Source: Rhizobium bangladeshense (GTDB lineage: Bacteria; Pseudomonadota; Alphaproteobacteria; Rhizobiales; Rhizobiaceae). Taken from it: DNA of 64,000 bases. The position numbers and the translations under genes were made by a program. Of the stretch, positions 44,122 to 53,686 are shown piece by piece (position 1 is the first letter of the stretch; every line of letters starts with the position of its first letter). The notes below the pieces were generated by a model. The model searched no databases. It was given only the letters and a program-made list of their open reading frames with translations, and was not told where the DNA came from. Where the stretch lies: assembly GCF_001662075.1 (NCBI RefSeq), contig NZ_LYPL01000004.1:62001-126000 (forward strand), written 5' to 3'.

Positions 44122-44856
44122 TTGGCATTGTTCAGAAGACAGACAACACCTGCGCCGACCGATCATGTCCCCGGGCCGCAGGAAATCTATGACCGGCACT
44201 TGTCCTGGGGCGAAAAGAACCGTTCGCTTCGGACCTTGATCGGTCTGATCCTGCTTGTGTTCGCGGTGGCCGGCTGGGCTATCGCCGGGATACTCTCATT
44301 TTCGGTGGCACAACTCTTCCCGCTTGTCCGCACCGAGGTCGTACCCCTGATCGTGGACAAGAACACCGGCTACATGGAGACGGTGACGACGCTCGACAAG
44401 GATCGGTCGAGCGTCTCGGAAATCCAGGCCGTTCGCGCCTCCTTCGTCGGCAACTACGTCATCCGCCGCGAGACCTACGACCCCCGCTATCTCTCGGATA
44501 ACTTCGACATGATCGCGCTCTGGTCGGAACCGAACTCGGACGCCTTCAAGGAGTATGAGGCGTGGATGAACCCAAGCAATCCACGAGGGCCCGTGAAGAC
44601 GCTTGGTGCCACCGGCGACATCCAGCCGGAAATCCTCTCGGTCAATCCTCTCAATGCCTCGACCATGGCGGTCCGATTTGAGACGCGGGAGCGCCAGCGC
44701 GGTGGCGACGTCGTCAATCGTTGGTCTGCCACGGTGCGCTACCGGCAGATCAATCTTCCCGCCAGCAACCGGGTTCGTCTGTACAATCCGCTGGGCTTTG
44801 TCGTCACCGAATACGCGAGGGTTCCGGAAACCATGCCGTCGGGGCCCGCCCAATGA
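44122..44856 (+). CDS. virB8: VirB8-like assembly protein
   Basis: The product is 244 residues from TTG at 44122 (weak GAGGGC site 10 bp upstream). A short cytoplasmic part is followed by one membrane helix (LIGLILLVFAVAGWAIAGIL) and a periplasmic NTF2-like domain with YVIRRETYDPRYLSDNFD and VVNRWSATVRYRQIN. VirB8 nucleates channel assembly and contacts VirB9 and VirB10. The stop overlaps the virB9 ATG. Confidence 0.93.
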   Translation: MALFRRQTTPAPTDHVPGPQEIYDRHLSWGEKNRSLRTLIGLILLVFAVAGWAIAGILSFSVAQLFPLVRTEVVPLIVDKNTGYMETVTTLDKDRSSVSEIQAVRASFVGNYVIRRETYDPRYLSDNFDMIALWSEPNSDAFKEYEAWMNPSNPRGPVKTLGATGDIQPEILSVNPLNASTMAVRFETRERQRGGDVVNRWSATVRYRQINLPASNRVRLYNPLGFVVTEYARVPETMPSGPAQ

Positions 44857-45683
44857 TGAAATGGATGGCGGCGCTCTCATTCTTACTGCTGCTGGGAACC
44901 ACGGTCGGTCATGCCGAACTGGTTGCACGTCCGGGAAGGCTCGATCCTCGGGTGCGCTCGCTACCCTATTCGGCTGAACAGGTTTTCCTGGTGACCGGCA
45001 CCTACGGGATGGTGACGACGATCCTCTTCGGCACGGACGAAGAGATCACCCAGGTCGTTGCCGGCGACACTGTCTCCTGGCAGATCCTCACCTCGGCCGA
45101 CCGGCGTTCCCTGACCTTGAAGCCAATGGAAAAGGACGCTTCGACCAATCTCTCCGTTGTGACCACCAGGCGGACCTACTCCTTTGATCTGCGGGTCAAC
45201 GACAGCAAGGCGATCCAGAACCAGACCTTCAAGCTGCAGTTCACCTATCCCGAAGATGCCGGGCTGAAGGGGACTGCCGAGCTTTGGAAACAGGCGCAGG
45301 ATGCTGCGCGCAATCCGAACCTCAAGAACATCCGTCGCGACAAGGTCAACTACGACTATGGCTTCAAGGGAAGCGATGCGGCAAAGCCGCTCTGGGTGTT
45401 TGACGACGGATTGAAGACCTTCATGAAATTCACCGGCGACATTCCGGCGATCTTCATCGTCGACCGGAAACGCCGCGAGAGCCTCGTGAACTACCGCCGC
45501 GAGGCCGATTACATCGTCATCGATACCGTCTCGCGGCAGTGGTCGCTGCGCTATGGCACCGAGGACGAGACCTGCCTGTTCAATCTGCGAACTGTTCCCG
45601 CCGATATTCCGGCGCCGATCGAAGGTGCGGTTGCGCCGAAGCGGATCGGTGCCGGCGGTCCCCCGCAACAAGCTCAACACTAG
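44853..45683 (+). CDS. virB9: VirB9-like outer-membrane complex protein
   Basis: The product is 276 residues, ATG at 44853 overlapping virB8 (ATGA). A signal peptide (LSFLLLLGTTVGHA) precedes a beta-rich protein with LDPRVRSLPYSAEQVFLV near the start and, near the C-terminus, AKPLWVFDDGLKTFMKF and ETCLFNLR, as in VirB9/TrbG. It binds VirB10 and the lipoprotein in the outer membrane complex. Confidence 0.92.
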   Translation: MMKWMAALSFLLLLGTTVGHAELVARPGRLDPRVRSLPYSAEQVFLVTGTYGMVTTILFGTDEEITQVVAGDTVSWQILTSADRRSLTLKPMEKDASTNLSVVTTRRTYSFDLRVNDSKAIQNQTFKLQFTYPEDAGLKGTAELWKQAQDAARNPNLKNIRRDKVNYDYGFKGSDAAKPLWVFDDGLKTFMKFTGDIPAIFIVDRKRRESLVNYRREADYIVIDTVSRQWSLRYGTEDETCLFNLRTVPADIPAPIEGAVAPKRIGAGGPPQQAQH

Positions 45684-45694
45684 GAAAGCGCGCC

Positions 45695-47032
45695 ATGTCG
45701 GATCCAAATTATCATTCGCTCGACACCGACAGCGCCATTGGCGGTCCGGTCCGGAGGAGCAGCGTTGGTCTCATGCGGCCGATCGCGGTTATCGCGGCCA
45801 TCGCCGGCGTCGGCGTCGTCCTTTATTTTCTGCTTGCCGGCGGCGAGCAGCAGCCGGCGATCGACACGACGCCGCGCGAGGAGTTCCGTCCGGTCCAGAC
45901 ACCCAGGAACGAAGGGTTCAGAACGCCGGCCCCGCCTCCTTTGCCGACGGTCGTCGTTCCGGAAGCGCCGCCGCCACCCCCTCCGCCGCCGCCAGCGCCC
46001 GTCGTTCCGGCGGCTGCTCCCGTTTTGCCACCGGCCGAGGTCGACTGCACCAGAGGCAAGAACCCGGACAATCCCCGCTGCATCGAGCTCGCACGGCAAG
46101 CCAAGCTGCTGGAGCGTGTTCGCTCTTCCGCCATGGTCTTCGATCAATCGGATCAGAGGAACGGCGCGGCACGGGCCTCAACCGACGTCACGGGTGCGGG
46201 ACTGTTCGGCGCCAGTGGTTCGTCCGGGGCGCAAACGGCAGCAGCGTCAAACGGCGGCGGCGCGGTCGACAATGATCGTGCTTTCCTGAAGGCGATGGGC
46301 GGGCAGGGTGTGGACGTTTCAGTCGCAACCGAGAACCGCCGCACGGACGCCTGGATCCCGCAGGGCACGATGATCCGCGGCACGCTGGAGACGGCGATCA
46401 ATTCAGACCTCGCCGGCATGGTGAAGGGGATTGTACGGGAAGACGTCTATTCGTTCGACGGCCGGCGCATCCTCATACCGGCAGGCTCGTCCCTAATCGG
46501 CGATTATAAATCCGGGGTCGAGCGGGGGCAGGAGCGGATCCTGATTGTCTGGACACGGATGATCCGCGGAGACGGCGTTTCGGTGCAGCTCGGCTCCTAT
46601 GGCACCGATCGGCTTGGGCGCTCGGGCATGACGGGTGTCGTCGACCGCAAGTATTGGGAACGGTTCGGGCCGCCGGCGATGATGACGTTGATTGGTGGCG
46701 CCACTCAGTACATCGCCCAGCTCGGCCAGAAGCAGGACCGCAATATCACGATCGTCAACACGGATGGAACGGTGACCAGCATTCCTCAGGATAATGGAAG
46801 CACGTCACAGGATCGTGCCCGCGAAATTGCTGCCGAGACGATTGCGTCCGGCATCCAGCAGCTGGCGTCAGGAGCTTTCCAGGACAGCCGCAACATCCGG
46901 CCGACGATCCACATTCCTCAGGGCTCCGACATCAATGTCTTCGTCACACGCGACCTCGACTTCGCCGGGCTTTATCCGGATCCGGTCCGCGAAGAGTTTG
47001 AGAGACTGCGCAGAAGGAAGCTTGGCAAATGA
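45695..47032 (+). CDS. virB10: VirB10-like channel protein
   Basis: The product is 445 residues from the ATG at 45695. It has one membrane helix (LMRPIAVIAAIAGVGVVLYF), a proline-rich linker (nine consecutive prolines at about 95-103), then a TrbI-like domain: GTMIRGTLETAINSDLAGMV, DGRRILIPAGSSLIGDYKSG and RMIRGDGVSVQL. VirB10 spans both membranes and relays ATP energy to open the channel. The stop overlaps virB11. Confidence 0.94.
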   Translation: MSDPNYHSLDTDSAIGGPVRRSSVGLMRPIAVIAAIAGVGVVLYFLLAGGEQQPAIDTTPREEFRPVQTPRNEGFRTPAPPPLPTVVVPEAPPPPPPPPPAPVVPAAAPVLPPAEVDCTRGKNPDNPRCIELARQAKLLERVRSSAMVFDQSDQRNGAARASTDVTGAGLFGASGSSGAQTAAASNGGGAVDNDRAFLKAMGGQGVDVSVATENRRTDAWIPQGTMIRGTLETAINSDLAGMVKGIVREDVYSFDGRRILIPAGSSLIGDYKSGVERGQERILIVWTRMIRGDGVSVQLGSYGTDRLGRSGMTGVVDRKYWERFGPPAMMTLIGGATQYIAQLGQKQDRNITIVNTDGTVTSIPQDNGSTSQDRAREIAAETIASGIQQLASGAFQDSRNIRPTIHIPQGSDINVFVTRDLDFAGLYPDPVREEFERLRRRKLGK

Positions 47033-48078
47033 ACGCGCGCCCGTCGATTTCTGCTGAGCAGCATTTTCTGTCTGAGGCCATCGAGCCGATCCGACCGTTT
47101 CTCGACGATCCCGGCGTGGTTGAGATTTCCTGCCAGCGCAGCAATGAGATCTGGCTCGAGCGTATCGGCCAGCTCAGCATGATGAGGCAGCAAGTCGACG
47201 GCCTCGACCAGGAATCAATCCGCCATATGGCATCGCGCGCCGCCTCGTTCACCAAGCAGACGGTCAACGCTGAACATCCGCTCCTATCGGCGACGCTCGT
47301 CAATGGCGAGCGCGTGCAGTTCGTGCTGAACCCGACTTCCGCGACGGGCCACGCCTTCTCCATCCGCAAGCAATTCATCCGCCGGTTCGATTTGAACGAC
47401 TATGAGAAGGCTGGCGCGTTCCGCTTCACCAAGGTGACGGGAGACGACTATATCGACGACGTCGATATCGAGCTGTCGCGGCTGCTGCGGGCCGGCAAGG
47501 TTCGCGCCTTCCTGGAGCTCGCGGCAATCAATCACCGCAGCATGCTGATTTCGGGCGGCACCTCCACCGGCAAGACGACGTTTCTGAATACGATGCTCAC
47601 CGCCATTCCGAACCATGAGCGGTTCATCCTCATGCAGGACACGGCTGAGCTGGAGCCGCTACAGGAAAACGTCGTCTCGCTGCTGGTCTCGAAGGGTGGC
47701 CAGGGCGAGGCAAGGGTGACGATGGGCGATCTGCTGGCCACGGCGCTCCGTCTCAGACCGGATCGGATCTTCATGGGCGAGCTGCGCGGCGACGAGGCCT
47801 TCGACTTCCTGAATGCGATCAATACCGGGCATCCCGGTTCAATGTCGACGATCCATGCAAACTCGCCGCACCACGCCTTCAACCGGCTGTCGACGCTGGT
47901 ACTCAACAGCAATGTGCGCATGGAGCGCGACGACATCATTCGATACATCCGCTCGATCATCCCGATCGTGGTCCAGTTGAAGAAGAGTGATGCCGCCGGC
48001 GGCCGCGGCGTCAGCGAGATCTACTTTGCCGACGAGGTGGACGAAAATGGCAAGCGTATCCACGCACACCGAGACTGA
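47029..48078 (+). CDS. virB11: VirB11 hexameric ATPase
   Basis: The product is 349 residues, ATG overlapping the virB10 stop. Walker A is GGTSTGKTTF (about 174-183); ILMQDTAELEPLQENVVSLL is the Asp box region; GELRGDEAFDFLNAINTGHPGS is the Walker B/His box. It is a cytoplasmic traffic ATPase, switching between pilus building and DNA transfer with VirB4 and VirD4. Confidence 0.96.
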   Translation: MNARPSISAEQHFLSEAIEPIRPFLDDPGVVEISCQRSNEIWLERIGQLSMMRQQVDGLDQESIRHMASRAASFTKQTVNAEHPLLSATLVNGERVQFVLNPTSATGHAFSIRKQFIRRFDLNDYEKAGAFRFTKVTGDDYIDDVDIELSRLLRAGKVRAFLELAAINHRSMLISGGTSTGKTTFLNTMLTAIPNHERFILMQDTAELEPLQENVVSLLVSKGGQGEARVTMGDLLATALRLRPDRIFMGELRGDEAFDFLNAINTGHPGSMSTIHANSPHHAFNRLSTLVLNSNVRMERDDIIRYIRSIIPIVVQLKKSDAAGGRGVSEIYFADEVDENGKRIHAHRD

Positions 48079-50770
48079 CCGCCCGAAATGGACGGGCCTG
48101 CAGCGGGCATCATTGTTCACCTTGCCGATCGCACTGCTCGGAATCGTTCTCCTGTGGCTCGCCTTCTTCACGCTGATCTACGACGCCTACATCACCTCGT
48201 TCGGATCTTCGTCCTACTTCGACTATGTCGCACAAGCGCGCTGGATCGACGCCGTGCGCTATACCTGGTCTATCATCCATGTCCGCAACACGGTCGGACT
48301 TTCGCTGCTGGCCTTCGTGGTTGCCTTGCCGTTCCTGTTTTTCTTGGCTTGCCTCTGGATGCTGAAAGGCGGCAGGGCGTTGTCGCGCAAGATCCTCTAC
48401 CTGCTGCATGTCCGGTCGATGTTCAGTCTGATCGCCCATACGGCTCTCATCTTCGCCGCCGCCTATGCCGGCGTCATCGTCTACGGCGTGGCCTTTTATC
48501 TCGTTGCCACAAAGGCCGGTGAGCATGCCGAGATTGCCAGCTACTACGGCAATCATCTGGCCGCGATGTATCAGGCTCCTTTCGGCGCAATCGATGCAGC
48601 CGGCGCCTATCAAAAACCCTCCCGGCAGACGGTGCTCGCCGCGCTCGCCGGTCTCGCTGCCGCCGGTGCCATCGTCGGATTTCCGATCGGCGCGGCAATT
48701 CAGAAACGCCAGCGGATGATCATGGGAAAGGCACGCCTCGCCACCTTGAAGGACGCAGCCGATTTTCGGCTGCGCGACAAGCACGGCATCGTTCTCGGAC
48801 TGAAGCAGGGATTGCTGCTGCGCAACGACGGCGATCAGCACGTCATGGTCATCGGTTCGCCGGGACAGGGCAAATCGCGCGGCTTCGTCATCCCGACGAT
48901 GATGAGTTTTCAGGGATCGCAGGTCGTCCTCGACATGAGCGGCGAGCTCTTCGAGGAGACCTCCGGTTATCTCAAGGACAAGGGGCACGAGGTCTTCCTG
49001 CTCGCTCCGGGCTCGAAGTTCACCGACGGCTACAATCCCCTCGACCTGATCAGTGACGAGCCGAACCAGCGGATCACCGACCTGCAGAAGCTTACGCAAA
49101 TGCTTCTGCCGGAACGTCTGCGATCGGATTCCTCCGACTTCTGGGAGGAAAGCGCCAGGATCCTGTTGACGGCCATGCTCGGCTTCGTGCTCGAATGCCC
49201 CGACACCCGCAAGTCGCTCAGCGAGCTCTATCGCATTCTCAATTCGATGTCGGACGAGCGCAAGGCGATCATCCAGCTATTGGAAAACTATGAGCCGGTT
49301 CTCTCCGACCAGACCCGGATGCAGCTCACCAAATTCGCCGGGCGCCATGAAAAGCTCGGGGAGGGGATCGCCGCGGAGATCGTCGCCAAGCTCAATTTCC
49401 TGCAGAACCCGCTGGTGGAAGCGCTGACCTCGATCACCACGATCCCGATCGGCACCATCAGAAAGCGGAAGATGGTGATCTACATCCAGGCCGACTGGAA
49501 CGCCATGCAGATCTATGAGCGGCTGATCTCGATGTTCATCCAGCAGATGGCCGACAAGCTCGTGCAGATGGGACCGTTGCGCAACCGTGAGCATGAAGTG
49601 CTGATGATGCTCGACGAATTCGGCAATGGCGGCCGGATCGATACGGTGCTGACGCTCGCCCCGCTGATCCGCAAGAATGGCGTGCGGTTCGTCTTCATCC
49701 TCCAGGACGGCGCCCAATTGGAGCGGCTGTACCAGCGCTCCGGCCAAAAGATCCTGATGGGCGCTTCGACGATCAAGCTGTTCATGAATTTCCAGAACCA
49801 GGAAGATGCGACCGCTGTCTCGATGGCTGCTGGCAAAACGACGGAGTGGGTCGAACAATCGTCTTATTCGCATCGCCACGGCCGAAGACAGCGATCGATC
49901 TCGAAGGTGCCGGTCTCGGTCGATCTTCTTCCCGTCAACACGCTGATGATGATGAAGCCGGAAGAGGCGATCCTGCAGGTCACCGGTATGCCGCTGATGC
50001 GCATCATGAGGCTCGATTCCGGCGGCGAGCGGATGTTTTCGAAAGTGCGGAAGTTCAAGCCGGCGAAAAGGCCTTGCATTGAGCCGGTTGAATGGACGAT
50101 CGACGACAGCAAGTCCGCTGCGGCGGCCCCGGCCTCGACAGGCACTGACAACGACGCCGTGCGCTTCGTCGTCAAGGATGGTGTCCGCCACGTCTACATT
50201 TCCTCGCTCGACGAGCTGCGTCATCGCCTGGATCTCGACGAGACGCGCGAGGCCGGTGTGGCGGAGGAGGAGGTACAGGCGGAAAAGAAGAAGCAGTCGG
50301 GAGACAAGCAAAAGGGGGATTCGGCGAGCGGGCAACGAAAGCGCGGCATACCCAAAACGCCTGGAGCCGCTCGCGAGAGTGACATCGGTCTCGATATCGA
50401 CGAGGAGAAGCTCAGCCGCAATGTCTATTCGGGCTCACCGGCACATCGGAGCGTTCGAGCCAAACAGGCCAATGGTCCGTCGGATCAAAGCGGCCCTCGG
50501 CCTGCTGCAACTGTTCTTCGGCGGCAGGAGGTCAGAGACGTATTCGGGGCAGATCTTACCGCGTTGAACGAGGTGATCTTCCAGCAGGCCGAAGAGAACG
50601 CGCTTGAGCCGGTCGAGCTGAACGCGGATGTCGAGCTCTTGATAGAGAGCCTGTCGGATCGGCTCACGGAGGACAGCTCGAGAGCCTACCTGCGCCAGTT
50701 CGCTAGCTTGGTGCGGGATCCGCTGGGCGAGGATCGGGAGCAATCTGAGACCGAGGCGCATGCTGAGTAG
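48047..50770 (+). CDS. virD4: VirD4/TraG coupling protein
   Basis: It recruits the relaxosome to the channel. The product is 907 residues from the ATG at 48047, which overlaps the virB11 end by 32 bp. Three N-terminal membrane segments (SLFTLPIALLGIVLLWLAFF and two between 85 and 225) are followed by the ATPase with Walker A VIGSPGQGKSRGF (about 271) and Walker B VLMMLDEFGNGG. The 200-residue C-terminal extension after about 690 is charged and disordered, longer than in Agrobacterium VirD4, and may bind substrates. Confidence 0.95.
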   Translation: MASVSTHTETDRPKWTGLQRASLFTLPIALLGIVLLWLAFFTLIYDAYITSFGSSSYFDYVAQARWIDAVRYTWSIIHVRNTVGLSLLAFVVALPFLFFLACLWMLKGGRALSRKILYLLHVRSMFSLIAHTALIFAAAYAGVIVYGVAFYLVATKAGEHAEIASYYGNHLAAMYQAPFGAIDAAGAYQKPSRQTVLAALAGLAAAGAIVGFPIGAAIQKRQRMIMGKARLATLKDAADFRLRDKHGIVLGLKQGLLLRNDGDQHVMVIGSPGQGKSRGFVIPTMMSFQGSQVVLDMSGELFEETSGYLKDKGHEVFLLAPGSKFTDGYNPLDLISDEPNQRITDLQKLTQMLLPERLRSDSSDFWEESARILLTAMLGFVLECPDTRKSLSELYRILNSMSDERKAIIQLLENYEPVLSDQTRMQLTKFAGRHEKLGEGIAAEIVAKLNFLQNPLVEALTSITTIPIGTIRKRKMVIYIQADWNAMQIYERLISMFIQQMADKLVQMGPLRNREHEVLMMLDEFGNGGRIDTVLTLAPLIRKNGVRFVFILQDGAQLERLYQRSGQKILMGASTIKLFMNFQNQEDATAVSMAAGKTTEWVEQSSYSHRHGRRQRSISKVPVSVDLLPVNTLMMMKPEEAILQVTGMPLMRIMRLDSGGERMFSKVRKFKPAKRPCIEPVEWTIDDSKSAAAAPASTGTDNDAVRFVVKDGVRHVYISSLDELRHRLDLDETREAGVAEEEVQAEKKKQSGDKQKGDSASGQRKRGIPKTPGAARESDIGLDIDEEKLSRNVYSGSPAHRSVRAKQANGPSDQSGPRPAATVLRRQEVRDVFGADLTALNEVIFQQAEENALEPVELNADVELLIESLSDRLTEDSSRAYLRQFASLVRDPLGEDREQSETEAHAE

Positions 50771-50829
50771 ATGCGACGTCGCCCGCAACGACGCAACACT
50801 GCGTCCCCATCCGCCAGGGAAAACGATAC

Positions 50830-51162
50830 ATGGGTGAGATCCGACATTTCTTACACGGCGATATTTCAAATAATGGTCATCTCGAACGAATTGTCGCTGC
50901 CGCCACGGCTGACGCCGGCTTTTGGCTGATGGTGAAGGAGCGCGAGATGGAAAGGCAAACGATCGGAGCCGAAGTTGACCTGGAGGGCGATGGTGAGGAT
51001 GCGATCGACAAGTCGGCGCCGGCGAGGCTGACGCCCACGATCACAGAGCTGGCTGACGACCTCGTCTCGCGCATGTTCGGAACTTGCCCACCCGAGGTAC
51101 TGGTGATCATCCAACAGGCGCTCCTCGATGCCGCGAGAGTCGAGCTGAGCGCTGTCCGGTGA
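50830..51162 (+). CDS. Small protein downstream of virD4, unknown
   Basis: The product is 110 residues beginning MGEIRHFLHGDISNNGHLER. It is mixed and acidic, with no signal, membrane segment or known motif. It follows virD4 by 59 bp on the same strand and likely ends the transfer operon. Confidence 0.6.
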   Translation: MGEIRHFLHGDISNNGHLERIVAAATADAGFWLMVKEREMERQTIGAEVDLEGDGEDAIDKSAPARLTPTITELADDLVSRMFGTCPPEVLVIIQQALLDAARVELSAVR

Positions 51163-51206
51163 AGGCCAATCAAACGCTGAGGAAAACGGCGATCATAAAT
51201 TGATCT

Positions 51207-52595
51207 TCAGGTCAGGATGTCGTCATCGGATGTCGGGGAAGTGTCGTATCCAGGCCGACGAACCTGATCGATCACCCAGTCTTGTAGCCGCCTGGCGGTG
51301 TCTGCGGCCTTCGCCTCAGTGAGATCCTTGGGAGAAATCCCAAAGATCGGCCCGAGATTCTTCATGCGCGGCAAAGTCCTTTCCTTCGCCTTTCGATATT
51401 CGTCGGTCTCCATCCCAAAGGCTTCGATAATGAGGGTCACCGAGAAGGATCCTCCATATGTTGCCTCTAACATGAAGTCCGGCCTGCACAGACCGGCGGG
51501 AGTCTCTGATGCGAACAGCGGCTTGGTGATCTTGATGCGAAGGTCCGGTACCGCGTCGAAAAGAGCTTGCTGCAGCCAGAACAACAGATGCGAAACATCT
51601 CTTTCGAATCCCGATTCCACCGGAAAGAGCGTGTCGCCGTTATAAACCGGCTGCGCATAGGCCTGGATCGCCCGCACGGGTCCCTCGTCATCGTCCTGAA
51701 AATCGACGTTCAGCAATGTCAGGAACGGACCTCTGAGTGTGGGATCGCCACGCAATGGCTGGCGGACTTTACCGAGCACATCGATCTTTCTCAAGGACGA
51801 TGCCGGCATGATCGCCTGCGCCGACACGGTTTTGACAAACAGCAACATAAAGCCGGTTCGCCGAAGGCTCTCCGGCCAGTCGGGACGAGAGGTCCAGAGC
51901 AATCGCTGCCAACGACTATCTGGATCCCAGTAATCCGCGGCCCATGTCGACATCAGCGCGTTGAGCGTCCAGGTCCGCAGCACCCTGAGCTCCCGCGCGG
52001 CGGAACGTATCCCTGAGAGCTGACCTCCTAGTGCAAGTTCGGGATTGTCCTGCAGCGCAGGGATAACATTCGTGCCTGCCTTGTCCAGCATCCGCCACAG
52101 GATGCTCGCAAGTCTGGAAGGACGGTCGTTTCGTTCCCTCGATCGGGTGGGATCATCCTCCGAGATATCAGCAAGACGGTTGGGAATGGCCGGAAGGGCG
52201 TCGATATAGCTGCGCTCGGATTTTGGCAGCGGGCGAATCTGATAGCGACGGTTGAACAGAGGCGGAGCAGCGTCCTTGTCCACATGGAACGGGCATGTCT
52301 GCGCATGGTTTGGACGCTCTTCATTTTGTTGGGGGTCCGCCTCCTTCGAGGTCAGTCGTCGCAGCGTAAATGTACGCTCCTGTTGGATCGGTGCGAGCAA
52401 TGGCTGCAAGCCAGCGGCGAGGCAATCGCATTCAATCCAGCCGTCCATCACTTTGGCGCGTTTGATGACCGAAAGCGCAATAGCCTCATCTTCCTTGGAT
52501 GCAGCGTTGCCATACCAGGCACGCAACGCGGTTGCCTCTCGGTCGGACAGGTCGGCAAGTGGATGCGCTGGACTGTTGCGAACGACGATCCGCAT
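51207..52595 (-). CDS. Unknown protein with PD-(D/E)XK-like motif
   Basis: The product is 462 residues. A CPFHVD segment near 100 and, at the C-terminus, CRPDFMLEATYGGSFSVTLI followed by IEAFGMETDEYRKAKERTLP suggest a PD-(D/E)XK nuclease-like core (RPDF, then IEAFG and AK). It is the second gene of a two-gene minus-strand operon that begins at operator copy 4, so it should be expressed with the transfer genes. I do not know the family. A role in processing or protecting transferred DNA is only a suggestion. Confidence 0.6.
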   Translation of the reverse strand: MRIVVRNSPAHPLADLSDREATALRAWYGNAASKEDEAIALSVIKRAKVMDGWIECDCLAAGLQPLLAPIQQERTFTLRRLTSKEADPQQNEERPNHAQTCPFHVDKDAAPPLFNRRYQIRPLPKSERSYIDALPAIPNRLADISEDDPTRSRERNDRPSRLASILWRMLDKAGTNVIPALQDNPELALGGQLSGIRSAARELRVLRTWTLNALMSTWAADYWDPDSRWQRLLWTSRPDWPESLRRTGFMLLFVKTVSAQAIMPASSLRKIDVLGKVRQPLRGDPTLRGPFLTLLNVDFQDDDEGPVRAIQAYAQPVYNGDTLFPVESGFERDVSHLLFWLQQALFDAVPDLRIKITKPLFASETPAGLCRPDFMLEATYGGSFSVTLIIEAFGMETDEYRKAKERTLPRMKNLGPIFGISPKDLTEAKAADTARRLQDWVIDQVRRPGYDTSPTSDDDILT

Positions 52596-52604
52596 GCCAG
52601 ACCT

Positions 52605-52898
52605 TCAATAGCCGAGGAGCCAGAGCCGATAGCCGAGGTATCCCACACCGGCGGCGGCGCTTGCGGCGATGATCGTCTCTCCCCAAGCTCGGATGTTCCA
52701 AGCCCTGCCTTTGTCGATGCGCGAACCTTCGAGCACAGCCGAAAGGAAGGCATAGATCGGGATCATCATCGCGTAGCCCACCGTGAGACTGTCTCGGATT
52801 ACGATGCAGGCGAGGAGGAAAACAAATCCGAAAACCAGGGTCGCCAAACTTAGCCGCTGCAAGTCAAATCGGTAGTCACGCTTTTTAAGCGACGTCAT
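52605..52898 (-). CDS. Small membrane protein
   Basis: The product is 97 residues with two to three hydrophobic segments: LATLVFGFVFLLACIVI, YAMMIPIYAFLSAVLEG and TIIAASAAAGVGYLGYRLWL. The N-terminus is basic (MTSLKKRDYRFD). GGAGGCAC precedes the ATG. It is first in the operon after operator copy 4 and 9 bp before the next gene. Confidence 0.7.
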   Translation of the reverse strand: MTSLKKRDYRFDLQRLSLATLVFGFVFLLACIVIRDSLTVGYAMMIPIYAFLSAVLEGSRIDKGRAWNIRAWGETIIAASAAAGVGYLGYRLWLLGY

Positions 52899-53312
52899 CG
52901 AGTGCCTCCTTCGAACTCAGTCTCGAAAAATATAACTGCAGTATAAGTGGCGGGCAAGCTACGGCAAGGGGTTCGGATCTATGGAGGGACCTATCCATGA
53001 GGATTCGTGCCAATTGAAGACGGTGCCCCAATTACGGGGCTCAGTGACCCGAGGAGGCTCTGCCATCCTCTTGCAGGGCGTGATCGTCGCGGTGTAAGAC
53101 GTGTAACAAAGTTGTGAATGCTTGGATGCAAGAGATAGGCAACAAAGGGTTTACGCTTGGTCATCATGGTCTCTAGCCGGCGTCAGGCATTGGATGAGCA
53201 GTAGAATCCCGAACAAATCCCCGGCCAGCAGCTGTGGCAGTACCCTCTGTCGGCGGGATAATACGTTTGCTGGTCCCGTATCGAGCACATCTTCCGCCAG
53301 GGAAGGCGTTTC
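52899..53312. promoter_or_regulatory. Divergent spacer with operator copy 4
   Basis: This 414-bp stretch has no gene. It holds the operator at 52931-52946 near its left end and the upstream region of the XRE regulator on the right, where GGAAGG precedes the ATG at 53313. A few short hairpins, such as GCCCCAATTACGGGGC at 53025, are visible. Confidence 0.5.
52931..52946 (-). promoter_or_regulatory. Transfer-cluster operator, copy 4
   Basis: TATAACTGCAGTATAA; on the minus strand it gives a -10 TATATT reading into the operon at 52898, and on the plus strand TATAAG. The centre CTGCAG is shared with copy 5. Confidence 0.68.
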
Positions 53313-53654
53313 ATGTCGCGTGTGAAAAACGATCAGTCCGGCAACGCAGTGGGCGTCTCGATGTTGAAGGCACTATCGTTTCAAGAAAGGCTGGCAATCG
53401 GCCTGCGCCGATTGAAGGCCGAGCGCGGCCTAACGAACAAGGATCTGGCCGAACAACTGGGCGTATCAGAGGCCTATATGTCGCAAGTGACCCGCTGCAT
53501 GCGTGACGTCAAGCTGTCGACGCTCGACAAGATGCAGCGGGAGTGGAATGTCATTATCGAGGATTTGCTCAGAGTCACCGAAGACGATCTCTCTCTGATA
53601 GAAGCGTTGAAAGCCCGCCGTGGGAAGAAAAAAGCTCCCGAGACCGCGACCTGA
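53313..53654 (+). CDS. XRE-family helix-turn-helix regulator
   Basis: The product is 113 residues. The HTH is LTNKDLAEQLGVSEAYMSQV (about 45-64), a Cro/C1-type fold, followed by TRCMRDVKLSTLDKMQREW. No sensor domain. GGAAGG lies 6 bp before the ATG; a second ATG at codon 17 is possible. It sits in the middle of the transfer cluster, 370 bp from operator copy 4, which makes it a candidate repressor of the regulon. Binding is untested. Confidence 0.82.
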   Translation: MSRVKNDQSGNAVGVSMLKALSFQERLAIGLRRLKAERGLTNKDLAEQLGVSEAYMSQVTRCMRDVKLSTLDKMQREWNVIIEDLLRVTEDDLSLIEALKARRGKKKAPETAT

Positions 53655-53686
53655 TTTTCTCCTTCATAGCGTGGGATCGGCCCGGA

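Noticed and set aside
49277..50335. 352-codon open frame antisense to virD4
   Set aside because: The virD4 frame has clear Walker motifs through this part; the antisense frame has none.
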